Assembly: GCF_003053565.1 (NCBI RefSeq)
Contig: NZ_QAXS01000004.1
Span: 62,001 to 126,000 of the forward strand
Reading direction: 5' to 3'
Origin: Halanaerobium saccharolyticum
Lineage (GTDB): Bacteria; Bacillota; Halanaerobiia; Halanaerobiales; Halanaerobiaceae
Length of the DNA: 64,000 nt
Below are positions 1-8,660 of this stretch, one piece after another. The notes below the pieces were generated by a model. It worked only from the letters and a program-made list of their open reading frames with translations, did not search any database and had not been told where the DNA came from. Each line of letters starts with the position of its first letter. Within the stretch, counting starts at the first letter, position 1. The translations under genes and the position numbers were made by a program.

Positions 1-24
1 ATGATTTAATAGGAGAGATTGAGG

Positions 25-555
25 ATGAATCTACCAAATAAACTTTCTGTTCTAAGAATTCTGCTGGTTCCAGTAATTATTTATCTGCTTTTAGTAAATA
101 CTTTAAGTACCAGTATTGCAGCTCTGGTTGTCTTTAGTCTGGCTGCTCTAACTGATAAGTTTGATGGTTATTATGCCCGCAAACATAATCTGATAACTAC
201 CCTTGGTAAAATTTTAGATCCACTGGCAGACAAACTATTAATTATTGGAGTTTTTACAGCTTTTGTGCAGACCGGAGTGCTTTCTACCTGGCCGTTAGTA
301 ATTATAGTGGCAAGGGAACTTGCAGTAACTGGCTTAAGAGTGGTTGCAGCAGATCAGGGCTCAGTAATTCCAGCAAATATTTGGGGTAAAACCAAAACTA
401 CAATCCAGATGATTACTGCTATTGTGCTTATCATTAATCCACAAATTATTAATTTTCCATTTCTTTTAACTGAGTTATTAATCTGGTTAACGGTAATAAT
501 TACAATTTATTCTGGCTATACTTATTTTGCTGCCGCAGAGGTTGATTATTCTTAA
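25..555 (+). CDS. pgsA: CDP-diacylglycerol--glycerol-3-phosphate 3-phosphatidyltransferase
   Basis: Integral membrane enzyme that makes phosphatidylglycerophosphate from CDP-diacylglycerol and glycerol-3-phosphate, the committed step to phosphatidylglycerol. The CDP-alcohol phosphotransferase signature D-x2-D-G-x2-A-R-x8-G-x3-D-x3-D is complete (D44, D47, G48, A51, R52, G61, D65, D69), with several hydrophobic segments around it. 176 residues is a normal length. An in-frame TTG lies at 19, but AGGAG at 11-15 is well spaced only for the ATG at 25. The next gene, 11 bp downstream, encodes the phosphatase acting on its product, so the two probably form an operon. Confidence 0.95.
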   Translation: MNLPNKLSVLRILLVPVIIYLLLVNTLSTSIAALVVFSLAALTDKFDGYYARKHNLITTLGKILDPLADKLLIIGVFTAFVQTGVLSTWPLVIIVARELAVTGLRVVAADQGSVIPANIWGKTKTTIQMITAIVLIINPQIINFPFLLTELLIWLTVIITIYSGYTYFAAAEVDYS

Positions 556-566
556 GGGAGGTAACT

Positions 567-1007
567 ATGCTTAAAAAAATAAATCATTTGCTGGCAAGTG
601 GTTTTTACAGTGGTCATCTTCCAGCTGCACCCGGGACCTGGGGATCATTATTAATGGTCCTGCTTCTATTTTTCTTTCCAATTTTAAATAATATTTATTT
701 GATATCAGCTCTTTCAATTGGGGGAATAGCAGTTGCAAATTTTGAAGAAAGACAGACAGGGATCAAAGATGACAGTAAAATTGTTATTGATGAGATGGCC
801 GGACAGTTATTAACTTTTTACACTTTAAAGACAAGTATTCCTGTATTAGTAGGCGGTTTTATCCTCTTTCGAGTTTTTGATATAACTAAACCCTGGCTGA
901 TCGATAAAGTTCAGGATTTACCTTCTGGCTGGGGAGTAATGCTCGATGATATTCTGGCTGGTTTGACTTCTCTTATTATTTTAAAAGTTATTATTACATT
1001 AATTTGA
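567..1007 (+). CDS. pgpA: phosphatidylglycerophosphatase A
   Basis: Membrane phosphatase that dephosphorylates phosphatidylglycerophosphate to phosphatidylglycerol, directly after PgsA in the pathway and on the chromosome. The N-terminal PGTWGS motif (about residues 22-27) and the IVIDE-MAGQ segment typical of the PgpA family are present, with hydrophobic helices between them. 146 residues is normal for the family. GGGAGG at 557-562 precedes the ATG. A rho-independent terminator follows at 1031-1063, which ends the pgsA-pgpA unit. Confidence 0.93.
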   Translation: MLKKINHLLASGFYSGHLPAAPGTWGSLLMVLLLFFFPILNNIYLISALSIGGIAVANFEERQTGIKDDSKIVIDEMAGQLLTFYTLKTSIPVLVGGFILFRVFDITKPWLIDKVQDLPSGWGVMLDDILAGLTSLIILKVIITLI

Positions 1008-1030
1008 TAAATTTAATCTGATTTTAATCC

Positions 1031-1063
1031 AATCGACCTTAAATGGGTCGATTTTCTTTTTTT
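1031..1063 (+). terminator. terminator after pgpA
   Basis: Perfect 8-bp stem AATCGACC/GGTCGATT with a 7-nt loop, followed by a T-rich tract. Confidence 0.8.
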
Positions 1064-1070
1064 AAAATGA

Positions 1071-1076
1071 TATAAT
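1071..1076 (+). promoter_or_regulatory. -10 element upstream of cinA
   Basis: TATAAT lies 19 bp before the cinA start, just after the pgpA terminator. No convincing -35 is visible because the terminator occupies that position. Confidence 0.45.
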
Positions 1077-1094
1077 TAGAATGAGGTGTTTATA

Positions 1095-2342
1095 TTGAAG
1101 ACTGCAATCGTAGCAACTGGCTCGGAATTAATAACCGGGCTTGTCCAGGACAGCAATTCAAGTTTTTTAGCAGAAAATTTAAGTGAATTTGGTTTTGAAC
1201 CAGAAAACATTTTGATCTGTGGAGATCAGAAAGAGAGCATAAAAAAAACAATTGACTATGCTGCCCAATCAGCAGATTTAATTTTTATAACAGGAGGCTT
1301 AGGACCTACAGAAGATGATCTGACTAAAGAAGCATTTGCAGAAGTGTTAAATTTAAATTTAATTTATTCAAAAGCAATCGAGGACAACTTAAAAGATATA
1401 TTCTGTAATCATGGTTCAGGTATGAGTTCTAATAATTTATCGCAGGCATATATCCCCGAAGGAGCAGAAATTATTACCAATGAAAAGGGGACTGCTCCTG
1501 CTTTAAAAATTGAAAAAGAAAATAAGATATTTTATCTGCTGCCTGGTGTTCCATCAGAATTAAAATATTTATTTAAAAATAAGATATTAGATGATTTAAA
1601 AAAGAAAGATAAAAATCGACCTTTAATTCGAGAATTTAACTTTATTGGCATTGGCGAATCGACTCTGGCTTCTGAACTCAGCAAATTGGATCTTAACTCT
1701 AATCTAAAGATTAGCTATCAGGCAGGAAAAGCTGAAGTTAAAATGCGGCTGAAGCTTGATCAGAACTGCAGCCTGAACCGAGAAGAAAAAAATAAAGTTT
1801 TAGATCAGTCCAGTGCGGTTATCAGATCAGAGTTTGTTGATTATTTATATGGTGAGGATCGGCAGAGCATAGTTGATAAAGTTCATGAGTTATTAATTGA
1901 AAAGAATATTAAAATTGCCACTGCGGAATCTTTTACCGGTGGTTTAATTGCAGAGATACTGACTGAAAAAGCAGGCAGTTCAAAATATTTTTTAGGTTCA
2001 GTAGTTGCTTATAATAAAAAGATAAAAAGTAAGCTGCTTGATATTGAAGCTGAGCTTTTAGATAGATATGGCACTGTCAGTAGAGAGTGTGTTCAGACGA
2101 TGGCCGAAAATGCAGCAGAAATTTTTGCTGCTGATCTTACAGCTGCCACAACTGGAGCTGCAGGGCCTGAAGCCCACGAGGGAAAAAAAGCTGGAACCAT
2201 GTTCTTAGCTCTTGCTTTTAGAGGAAAGCTTAAAATCATAGAACTTCAAAAAAATTACGGCAGAGAATTAAATCGTTATTATGCTTCACAGGTGGTACTT
2301 TTTGAGATTTATAAATTAATTAAAGGAAGTGAGGAAAATTAA
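1095..2342 (+). CDS. cinA: CinA family protein (nicotinamide-nucleotide amidase)
   Basis: Two-domain CinA. The N-terminal molybdopterin-binding-like domain (about residues 1-170) carries TGGLGPTEDD, and the C-terminal PncC/CinA domain (about 255-415) carries ATAESFTGG and TTGAAGPE. The C-terminal domain deamidates nicotinamide mononucleotide in NAD recycling; the N-terminal domain is an ADP-ribose pyrophosphatase in characterised homologues. A GTG at 1086 is possible, but GAGG at 1083-1086 is correctly spaced for the TTG at 1095, and the resulting MKTAIVATGSE start matches the family. cinA near recA is a common Gram-positive arrangement. Confidence 0.92.
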   Translation: MKTAIVATGSELITGLVQDSNSSFLAENLSEFGFEPENILICGDQKESIKKTIDYAAQSADLIFITGGLGPTEDDLTKEAFAEVLNLNLIYSKAIEDNLKDIFCNHGSGMSSNNLSQAYIPEGAEIITNEKGTAPALKIEKENKIFYLLPGVPSELKYLFKNKILDDLKKKDKNRPLIREFNFIGIGESTLASELSKLDLNSNLKISYQAGKAEVKMRLKLDQNCSLNREEKNKVLDQSSAVIRSEFVDYLYGEDRQSIVDKVHELLIEKNIKIATAESFTGGLIAEILTEKAGSSKYFLGSVVAYNKKIKSKLLDIEAELLDRYGTVSRECVQTMAENAAEIFAADLTAATTGAAGPEAHEGKKAGTMFLALAFRGKLKIIELQKNYGRELNRYYASQVVLFEIYKLIKGSEEN

Positions 2343-2343
2343 A

Positions 2344-3549
2344 ATGCTTAAAAAAACTTTTTATTTAACTATCATTATCTTTTTAATTTTTTCTTTCTCT
2401 AATTCTGTTCTGGCACAGGAGGCAGTCGAAACTGAACAGGAAAAGACAACAGCGGAAATATTTAATGAGGCCTTAGATAATTATAATTCTGGAAATTATG
2501 CTCTGGCAGAGGAAAAATTCACTAATCTTCTTAAAGGAGAAGATTTGGATGAAGGTCTAGAATTCAGTGTTCTTTATTATTCAACTATGACAGCTATCAA
2601 CCGCTACCAGACTTCTAAAGCTGTTGACTATCTGGAAGAGATGAATGAACTCGGTTTTCAGAGCGGCAATTTAAACTGGAGAATTGCAGAATTGTATTTA
2701 AATAAAAACAATCAATTTGACAGTGCTGATTTTGAGGAAGCTTTAAAATATCTAGAAAAAGCGGAAGAACTGGGGATTAAAAGTAATGATTTTAAAAGAG
2801 ATCTTGCTTATGCCTATTTAGAAACTCAAGAACTGGAGCAGGCCGAAAATATATATCTGGAAATAATTGATGCTGAACCAGCAGCTGCTGATTATTTAAA
2901 CCTTGCAAAAATCAAAGAAGAACAGGATGATTTAAATCAGGCTGTAGAATATTATGAATCAGCATTAGAGCTTAACGGTTCTCAATCTTCTCTATTTCTA
3001 AATTTGGGTAATTTATATCAGAAATTAGGTAATTATAATTCAGCTGTTTCAATATTTAATCAGGGAATAAAAAATCGAAAGGATTTTGCTCCTTATTATA
3101 TTGGACTGGGAGAGAGCTATCTTGAACTGGAAGATTATGCTCAGGCTGAATCGGCACTAAAAACTGCTGTAGAATTAAACGAAAATTCATATTACGGCTA
3201 TTATCTGCTGGCTGGTGTAGCTGAGGAAAACGGTGATTTAAATCAGGCCTTAAATTATTACAGCCAGGCTTTAAAGTACAATCCTAATTATGTCGAAGCC
3301 TTTCTTGGAGAAGGGAAAATACATCTAGAGCGTGAGGAATATTACAGAGCTATTTCAAGATTTTCTCTGGCAGTAGAAAATAATCCCGAATACGCAGAAA
3401 GTCGCTATTATCTGGGTAAAGCCTATTATGGAGCAGAAATGCTGGAAGCAGCAAGGGCTGAATTAAGAAGGGCTCTGCACATTAATGATAATTATCAGGA
3501 GGCCAGAGAGCTTCTGGACAGAATAGAAAGTGAACTTGATATAAACTAA
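2344..3549 (+). CDS. exported tetratricopeptide-repeat protein
   Basis: A 401-residue protein with an N-terminal signal peptide (hydrophobic core about 5-20, likely cleavage near VLAQ-EA), then about eight degenerate TPR units to the C-terminus, the clearest ending in repeated A-L-x-Y-N-P-x-Y blocks. It is probably an extracytoplasmic protein-protein scaffold; no catalytic motif is seen and the partner is unknown. The upstream GTG at 2329 overlaps cinA, but GAGG at 2331-2334 points to the ATG at 2344, only 1 bp after the cinA stop, so translation is likely coupled. Confidence 0.85.
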   Translation: MLKKTFYLTIIIFLIFSFSNSVLAQEAVETEQEKTTAEIFNEALDNYNSGNYALAEEKFTNLLKGEDLDEGLEFSVLYYSTMTAINRYQTSKAVDYLEEMNELGFQSGNLNWRIAELYLNKNNQFDSADFEEALKYLEKAEELGIKSNDFKRDLAYAYLETQELEQAENIYLEIIDAEPAAADYLNLAKIKEEQDDLNQAVEYYESALELNGSQSSLFLNLGNLYQKLGNYNSAVSIFNQGIKNRKDFAPYYIGLGESYLELEDYAQAESALKTAVELNENSYYGYYLLAGVAEENGDLNQALNYYSQALKYNPNYVEAFLGEGKIHLEREEYYRAISRFSLAVENNPEYAESRYYLGKAYYGAEMLEAARAELRRALHINDNYQEARELLDRIESELDIN

Positions 3550-3560
3550 AGGGTGTTAAT

Positions 3561-4106
3561 ATGAGATTATTTATAGCAGCAGACATTAATTCTCGCAGTA
3601 AAGATTTAATTGAGAATAAATTAAATTATATAAAAACTGAAATAAAAAATGATATCAAATGGACTGAAAAAGATAAATGGCATCTGACTCTTAAATTTAT
3701 TGGTGAAAGTTCAACTCAGGAAAAAGAAAATTTAATTAAGGTTTTAAAAAATATTGATTTTAAAGAAAAAAATGAATACATTCAATTTGCTAAGTTTGAT
3801 GCATTTCCAAGTCCTGATTCAGCCCGAGTGATTTATCTCGGTCTTGACAGAGGGGAAAAAGAACTAATTGAGCTGCAGCAGAGATTGGAAAATGAGCTTA
3901 TTAAATATGGCTTTGAAAAAGATGAGCGGGATTATATTCCTCATTTAACACTGGGGCGAAATAAAGGTGAAGCTTTTAAAATTAAAAAAGAACTACTTGC
4001 GCCCAATTTGTTTAATATTTATGCACGAATAGAAAGCATTACCCTTTATCAGAGTCAGTTGAAAAAATCAGGCCCAGAATATATTGAATTATTTTCCATT
4101 AAATAG
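3561..4106 (+). CDS. thpR: RNA 2',3'-cyclic phosphodiesterase (2'-5' RNA ligase family)
   Basis: 2H phosphoesterase of the LigT/ThpR family, which opens 2',3'-cyclic phosphates on RNA. The two catalytic histidine motifs are both HLTL (H41 and H128), spaced as in the family; 181 residues is the usual length. It lies 11 bp after the TPR gene with a GGGTG ribosome site. The physiological substrate is not known from the sequence. recA follows under its own promoter. Confidence 0.92.
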   Translation: MRLFIAADINSRSKDLIENKLNYIKTEIKNDIKWTEKDKWHLTLKFIGESSTQEKENLIKVLKNIDFKEKNEYIQFAKFDAFPSPDSARVIYLGLDRGEKELIELQQRLENELIKYGFEKDERDYIPHLTLGRNKGEAFKIKKELLAPNLFNIYARIESITLYQSQLKKSGPEYIELFSIK

Positions 4107-4116
4107 AAATTAGCCC

Positions 4117-4145
4117 TTGCAATCATTAAACATCTGTTCTATAAT
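4117..4145 (+). promoter_or_regulatory. recA promoter
   Basis: TTGCAA (4117-4122), 17-bp spacer, TATAAT (4140-4145). The spacer contains the LexA-like box, so repressor would exclude RNA polymerase. Confidence 0.75.
4128..4139 (+). promoter_or_regulatory. putative LexA (SOS) box in the recA promoter
   Basis: AAACATCTGTTC fits the Gram-positive LexA half-site pattern (RAAC-N4-GTTY) and sits between -35 and -10. The same core recurs inverted in the lexA/yneA intergenic region, which supports it. Confidence 0.7.
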
Positions 4146-4197
4146 ATAATTAAAGACAAAAATTGCAGTTAAAATAAATTTGGGGAGGAAGATAAAC

Positions 4198-5235
4198 TTG
4201 GCAACTAGTGATAAAGAAAAAGCACTTAATAAAGCAGTTAATAGGATTGAAAAACAGTTTGGTAAGGGTTCGATCATGAGATTAGGAGATTCTCAAAAGT
4301 TAAATGTAGAAGCTATTCCTACAGGAGCTCTACCTCTTGATTTAGCTTTAGGTATTGGAGGTATCCCAAAAGGGAGAATTATTGAGTTATATGGTAATGA
4401 ATCATCAGGTAAGACAACCCTGGCTCTGCATATAATTGCTGAAGCTCAAAAGTTGGATGGTATTGCAGCTTTTATTGATGCTGAACATGCTCTTGACCCT
4501 AAATACGCGAAAAACTTAGGGGTTAATATTGATAACCTTCTGATTTCGCAGCCAGATAGTGGAGAAGAAGCTCTAGAAATAGGTGAGGCACTTGTCCGCA
4601 GTAATGCTGTTGATTTAGTTGTAATTGACTCAGTAGCTGCTTTGGTACCAAAAGCAGAATTAGAGGGAGATATGGGAGATTCCCATATGGGTCTGCAGGC
4701 CAGACTGATGTCTCAGGCAATGCGCAAACTTTCAGGAGCAATCAGTAAATCTAAAGCTTCAGTTGTTTTTATAAATCAAATTAGAGAAAAAATTGGAGTT
4801 ATGTTTGGTAACCCGGAAACAACTCCCGGTGGACGTGCACTTAAGTTTTATTCTTCGGTCCGAATTGAAATGAGGAGATCTCAAACTATTAAAGATGGAG
4901 ATAAAATGATCGGAAGTACAGCTAAAGTAAAAATTGTGAAAAATAAGGTAGCTGCTCCGTTTAGAAATGCTCAGTTTGATATTATGTATGGTACTGGTAT
5001 TTCACAGTCGGGATGTATCCTTGATCTTGGTGAAGAAATTGGAATCATCGATAGAGCCGGTTCCTGGTACTCTTATGGAGATGTTCGTCTTGGTCAGGGT
5101 CGAGAAAATTCAAAAGAATTTTTAAGAGACAATCCAGAAATTATGGAAGAAATAGACAATAAAATTAGAGTTAAGGTGGGCCTGGAAGAAGGAGAAGTTG
5201 AAGCAGAAAGTGAAAAAGAAAAGGAAGAGGAATAG
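4198..5235 (+). CDS. recA: recombinase RecA
   Basis: DNA-dependent ATPase that forms filaments on single-stranded DNA, drives strand exchange and triggers LexA self-cleavage. The Walker A box GNESSGKT is at residues 66-73; the [10 protein letters not shown] and [10 protein letters not shown] segments of the L2/ATPase core are intact. The C-terminus is strongly acidic (E-rich last 15 residues), as is usual. An in-frame TTG at 4180 lies inside the ribosome site; GGGGAGG at 4182-4188 indicates the TTG at 4198. 345 residues. It is followed 6 bp later by recX and preceded by an SOS-type promoter. Confidence 0.98.
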   Translation: MATSDKEKALNKAVNRIEKQFGKGSIMRLGDSQKLNVEAIPTGALPLDLALGIGGIPKGRIIELYGNESSGKTTLALHIIAEAQKLDGIAAFIDAEHALDPKYAKNLGVNIDNLLISQPDSGEEALEIGEALVRSNAVDLVVIDSVAALVPKAELEGDMGDSHMGLQARLMSQAMRKLSGAISKSKASVVFINQIREKIGVMFGNPETTPGGRALKFYSSVRIEMRRSQTIKDGDKMIGSTAKVKIVKNKVAAPFRNAQFDIMYGTGISQSGCILDLGEEIGIIDRAGSWYSYGDVRLGQGRENSKEFLRDNPEIMEEIDNKIRVKVGLEEGEVEAESEKEKEEE

Positions 5236-5241
5236 TTTTCA

Positions 5242-5703
5242 ATGGCTCAAATAGATAAAAAAGAATTTTCTAAAGCTCGTAATAAAGCTTTTAAACTGCT
5301 TAGCTACCGAGAAAGGACAATCAAAGAAATTGAAGATCGTCTGCGAAAAAAAGATTTTAGTGAAGAGGTTATTAAAGAAGTAGTTGACTTTTTGCTGGAA
5401 AATGATTATTTAAATGAAGAACGTTTTGCAGAAATGTGGATCAGGTCAAGAAAGAAACATCATCCGAGAGGGAGAAAATTGATTTACAAAGAACTTAAGG
5501 ATAAGGGAGTTAATCAACGGATTATTAATTCCGCTTTAAACAATTATTTATCTGATCAAGATGAACGCGAAATGGCGAATCATTTAAAAGATAAATGGTT
5601 GCGCAGACGGACAGAAGAAGATAGCTCAAGTTATAAGTTGAAAAATTATCTGGCCAATAAAGGTTTTAGTTATGATTTAATATATAAGATTACAGATAAA
5701 TAG
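5242..5703 (+). CDS. recX: regulatory protein RecX
   Basis: Small helical protein that modulates RecA filaments by direct binding. The sequence has the RecX three-helix repeat layout: AFKLLSYRERTIKEI at the start, FLLENDYLNEERFAE in the middle, and RGRKLIYKELKDKGV before the last repeat. 153 residues is typical. The start ATG is 6 bp after the recA stop, so it belongs to the SOS-regulated recA transcript. A terminator follows. Confidence 0.93.
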   Translation: MAQIDKKEFSKARNKAFKLLSYRERTIKEIEDRLRKKDFSEEVIKEVVDFLLENDYLNEERFAEMWIRSRKKHHPRGRKLIYKELKDKGVNQRIINSALNNYLSDQDEREMANHLKDKWLRRRTEEDSSSYKLKNYLANKGFSYDLIYKITDK

Positions 5704-5722
5704 ATATAAATTGATGACTTAA

Positions 5723-5752
5723 AAGTCTGCCGGCGGCAGGCTTTTTCCTTTT
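5723..5752 (+). terminator. terminator after recA-recX
   Basis: Eight-base-pair stem AGTCTGCC/GGCAGGCT (one G-U pair) with a 3-nt loop, followed by CTTTTTCCTTTT. Confidence 0.8.
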
Positions 5753-5774
5753 AGTACCAGATTATCGTCTTTTC

Positions 5775-5803
5775 TTGACATAAGCTGCGAAAAAAGTTAA
5801 AAT
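5775..5803 (+). promoter_or_regulatory. rny promoter
   Basis: Perfect TTGACA (5775-5780), 17-bp spacer, TAAAAT (5798-5803). Confidence 0.7.
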
Positions 5804-5854
5804 ATTATTAGAAAATGTAAATATAAAATTAAAAAATTGAATATAGGACAGGGG

Positions 5855-7399
5855 GTGAATATTATTACTGGAGGTGTATTTTATTTTATAATAGCCCTAC
5901 CTCTCGGAATTGTAATTGGGTATTTAATTAGGAAATATATTGCGAAAGCACGTATGCAGTCTGCAGAAGAAGAAGCAGAGAAGATACTCCAAGATGCAGA
6001 AAGAGATGCCAAGGCAAAGAAAAAGGAAATCACTCTTGAAGCTAAGGAAGATGCTCATCAAATTCGTGAAGAAGCAAATAAAGAAAGTCAGAAAAGAAGA
6101 GATGAGCTGCAGAAGTTAGAGAATAGACTGATGCATAAAGAAGAAAATCTTGATCGAAAATCTGAGAACTTAGAACGTAAAGAGCAGAGCATTAAAGATC
6201 GAGATAAAAACTTAACAAAAGCTGAAGAGGAAATTGAAGAAATCAAAAAAGAACAGAAAGAAAAATTAGAAATGATCTCTAGTTTCTCAGAAAGTGAAGC
6301 CAAAGAGTACCTTTTAAATAAGGTTGAATCTGAATTAGATCATGAATACGCAAAGATGATTAAGGAAAAAGAAGCACGGGCTAAAGAAGAATCTGAGAAG
6401 AAAGCGCGAGAGATTATTTCACTTGCAATACAGAGATCTGCTGCGGATCATGTAACAGAATCAACTGTTTCTGTTGTTAATCTTCCAAATGATGATATGA
6501 AGGGTCGAATTATCGGACGTGAAGGAAGAAATATCAGAACTTTAGAGAGTCTCACCGGTATTGATTTAATTATTGATGATACTCCTGAAGCAGTTGTTAT
6601 ATCTGGTTTTGATCCAATCAGACGCGAAATTGCAAGAATTGCTTTAGAAAAATTAATTGTTGACGGTCGAATTCATCCAGCTAGAATTGAAGAAATGGTT
6701 GAAAAGGCTGAGAAGGAATTAGATCAGCACATTAAAGAAATTGGAGAACAGGCAACATTTGATACAGGAGTTCACGGCTTAAATCCTGAATTGGTCAAGC
6801 TTTTAGGTAGACTTAAATTCAGAACAAGTTATGGACAGAATGTATTACAGCACTCTATGGAAGTATCCTATTTAGCAAGTATTATGGCTGCTGAACTGGG
6901 TGCAGATGTAACTCTAGCAAGACGTGGAGGCCTGCTTCACGATATCGGTAAGGCAATTGACCACGATATGGAAGGAACTCATGTTAATATTGGTGTTGAT
7001 ACTGCAAGAAAATATGGTGAAAGCGAAAAGGTAATTCATACAATTGAAGCTCATCATAATGATGTTGAATTCAAATCAGTAGAGGCAGTATTAGTTGCAG
7101 CAGCTGATGCAATTTCAGCAGCAAGACCAGGAGCTAGAAAAGAAACATTAGAGTCTTATATCAAGAGACTTGAAGATTTAGAAGGAATTGGTGAGTCCTT
7201 TGACGGTGTAGAAAAAGCCTATGCCATTCAGGCAGGAAGAGAAATTAGAGTTATTGTTGAGCCTGATAAAATTAATGATGTTGAAAGTACTAAAATGGTT
7301 AGAGATATTACTAAGAAAATTGAAAAGAATCTCGACTACCCTGGTCAGATTAAAGTAGTTATTATTCGTGAAACCAGAGTAGTAGATTATGCTAAATAA
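5855..7399 (+). CDS. rny: ribonuclease Y
   Basis: Membrane-anchored endoribonuclease that starts mRNA decay. The order is an N-terminal transmembrane helix, a long charged coiled coil (about residues 30-185), a KH RNA-binding domain ([12 protein letters not shown]) and an HD phosphohydrolase domain with HSMEVS and [11 protein letters not shown] metal ligands. About 514 residues is normal. The start is not certain: the TTG at 5837 has no ribosome site, while AGGA at 5845-5848 suits the GTG at 5855; a GGGGGTG site could even serve a later ATT. ymdB follows, the usual Firmicute neighbour. Confidence 0.95.
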   Translation: MNIITGGVFYFIIALPLGIVIGYLIRKYIAKARMQSAEEEAEKILQDAERDAKAKKKEITLEAKEDAHQIREEANKESQKRRDELQKLENRLMHKEENLDRKSENLERKEQSIKDRDKNLTKAEEEIEEIKKEQKEKLEMISSFSESEAKEYLLNKVESELDHEYAKMIKEKEARAKEESEKKAREIISLAIQRSAADHVTESTVSVVNLPNDDMKGRIIGREGRNIRTLESLTGIDLIIDDTPEAVVISGFDPIRREIARIALEKLIVDGRIHPARIEEMVEKAEKELDQHIKEIGEQATFDTGVHGLNPELVKLLGRLKFRTSYGQNVLQHSMEVSYLASIMAAELGADVTLARRGGLLHDIGKAIDHDMEGTHVNIGVDTARKYGESEKVIHTIEAHHNDVEFKSVEAVLVAAADAISAARPGARKETLESYIKRLEDLEGIGESFDGVEKAYAIQAGREIRVIVEPDKINDVESTKMVRDITKKIEKNLDYPGQIKVVIIRETRVVDYAK

Positions 7400-7423
7400 A
7401 AATAACTAATTCTGAAATTAATG

Positions 7424-7446
7424 GGCTCCTCTTTGAGGAGCCTTTA
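7424..7446 (+). terminator. terminator after rny
   Basis: Perfect 8-bp stem GGCTCCTC/GAGGAGCC with a 3-nt loop. The T tract is short (TTTAAT), so read-through into ymdB is plausible. Confidence 0.6.
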
Positions 7447-7478
7447 ATAAATTTACAATAAAAACTAGGAGAGCCTTT

Positions 7479-8255
7479 ATGAATATTTTATTTATTGGAG
7501 ATATTGTTGGTAGAGCCGGCAGACGTGCTGTCAGAACTTTTTTAAATGATCTGATTAAGGACTATAAGCTTGATTTTGTAATAGCTAATGGAGAAAATTC
7601 TGCTGGTGGTTTTGGTATAACTAAAAAAGTAGCAGAGGAATTGTACGGTTATGGGATAGATTTTTTTACTATGGGAAATCACACCTGGGATAATAAAGAT
7701 ATATTTAAATTTATTGATGAGGATCCAAAACTGATCCGACCATTAAATTTTCCTGACAATAATCCCGGTCGTGGCTGGCAGACTATTGAAATAAATTCTA
7801 CAAAGCTAACTGTGGTAAATTTAATTGGTCAGGTTTATATGCAGGGAGCTGATTCTCCTTATCATAAGTTTATGAAACTTTATCCAGAAATTGATGATTC
7901 GGATATTATTTTAGTTGATTTTCATGCAGAAGCTACGGGAGAAAAAATGGCCTTTGCCAGAGCTGTTGATGGACTGGTAACAGCTGTCATAGGAACTCAT
8001 ACTCATGTACAGACAAATGATGCACAGATTTTTCCTGAAGGAACAGCATATATTACTGATGTTGGTTTAACTGGTGCTGTTGATTCTATTTTGGGAATGA
8101 AACCGGATAAGATGATTGAAAAAATGAAAAATTCCTTACCCGTTAGATACGAAGTTGGTACTGGTAGGGTTAAAATTGAAGCCTGTTTGATCAAAACAGA
8201 TGATCAAAATAATTCTGTTAAACAAATCATGGAAATAAAGAAAAATAATTTATAA
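7479..8255 (+). CDS. ymdB: YmdB family metallophosphoesterase
   Basis: Calcineurin-like phosphodiesterase; the B. subtilis homologue hydrolyses 2',3'- and 3',5'-cyclic nucleotides and affects biofilm and sporulation decisions. Metal-binding motifs are all visible: GDIVGRAGR at the N-terminus, NGENSAGG, GNHTWDN, DFHAEATGEK and GTHTHVQT. 258 residues is the family length. ATG with AGGAGAG ribosome site. Its position between rny and spoVS is conserved in Firmicutes. Confidence 0.94.
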   Translation: MNILFIGDIVGRAGRRAVRTFLNDLIKDYKLDFVIANGENSAGGFGITKKVAEELYGYGIDFFTMGNHTWDNKDIFKFIDEDPKLIRPLNFPDNNPGRGWQTIEINSTKLTVVNLIGQVYMQGADSPYHKFMKLYPEIDDSDIILVDFHAEATGEKMAFARAVDGLVTAVIGTHTHVQTNDAQIFPEGTAYITDVGLTGAVDSILGMKPDKMIEKMKNSLPVRYEVGTGRVKIEACLIKTDDQNNSVKQIMEIKKNNL

Positions 8256-8269
8256 TTTTTTGAAAAAAA

Positions 8270-8299
8270 GCAGGAATTTATTTCATATATGGCTAATAT
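8270..8299 (+). promoter_or_regulatory. candidate sigma-H promoter of spoVS
   Basis: GCAGGAATT (8270-8278) matches the B. subtilis sigma-H -35 consensus RnAGGAwWW. After 12 bp, GGCTAATAT matches the -10 RnnGAATwW at all but one fixed position. A near-identical arrangement lies before hfq. No sigma-H gene is in the window. Confidence 0.45.
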
Positions 8300-8357
8300 A
8301 TTATATAGAGGTAATTAATATATTATTCAATCAAGATCAAGGAGGTAATAAATAAAG

Positions 8358-8618
8358 ATGGAAGTACTTAAAGTATCATCTAATTCTAGTCCTAACAAAG
8401 TTGCCGGAGCTCTGGCCGGTGTTCTCAGGGAAAATGGAAATGCAGAACTACAGGCTATTGGGGCAGGAGCTTTAAATCAGGGGGTAAAAGCAGTAGCAAT
8501 TGCAAGAGGATTTGTAGCTCCCAGCGGAATTGATTTGATTTGTATTCCTGCTTTCACTGATATTGAGATTGATGGAGAGGAAAGAACCGCAATTAAATTA
8601 ATTGTGGAACCCAGATAG
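8358..8618 (+). CDS. spoVS: stage V sporulation protein S
   Basis: Small Alba-like protein of 86 residues, nearly invariant across spore-forming Firmicutes, needed in B. subtilis for spore coat assembly; its biochemical role is unknown. The recognisable stretch is VLKVSSNSSPNKVAGALAG with the later GAGALNQGVKA and ARGFVAPSG. AAGGAGG precedes the ATG by about 12 nt. A strong terminator follows, and behind that a group II intron. Confidence 0.95.
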   Translation: MEVLKVSSNSSPNKVAGALAGVLRENGNAELQAIGAGALNQGVKAVAIARGFVAPSGIDLICIPAFTDIEIDGEERTAIKLIVEPR

Positions 8619-8625
8619 AAATTAT

Positions 8626-8659
8626 ATCTGTTTGCCATTCTGGCAGACAGATTTTTTTT
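8626..8659 (+). terminator. terminator after spoVS
   Basis: Twelve-base-pair stem (ATCTGTTTGCCA with TGGCAGACAGAT, one G-U pair), 3-nt loop, then eight Ts. The group II intron begins 2-4 bp after the T tract. Confidence 0.88.
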
Positions 8660-8660
8660 A

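Noticed and set aside
4523-4741. Minus-strand ORF inside recA
   Set aside because: It is antisense to a highly conserved gene, with no ribosome site and no recognisable family; a shadow of recA codon structure.
5837-5854. TTG at 5837 as the rny start
   Set aside because: No ribosome site precedes it; AGGA favours the GTG at 5855, though the true start remains uncertain.
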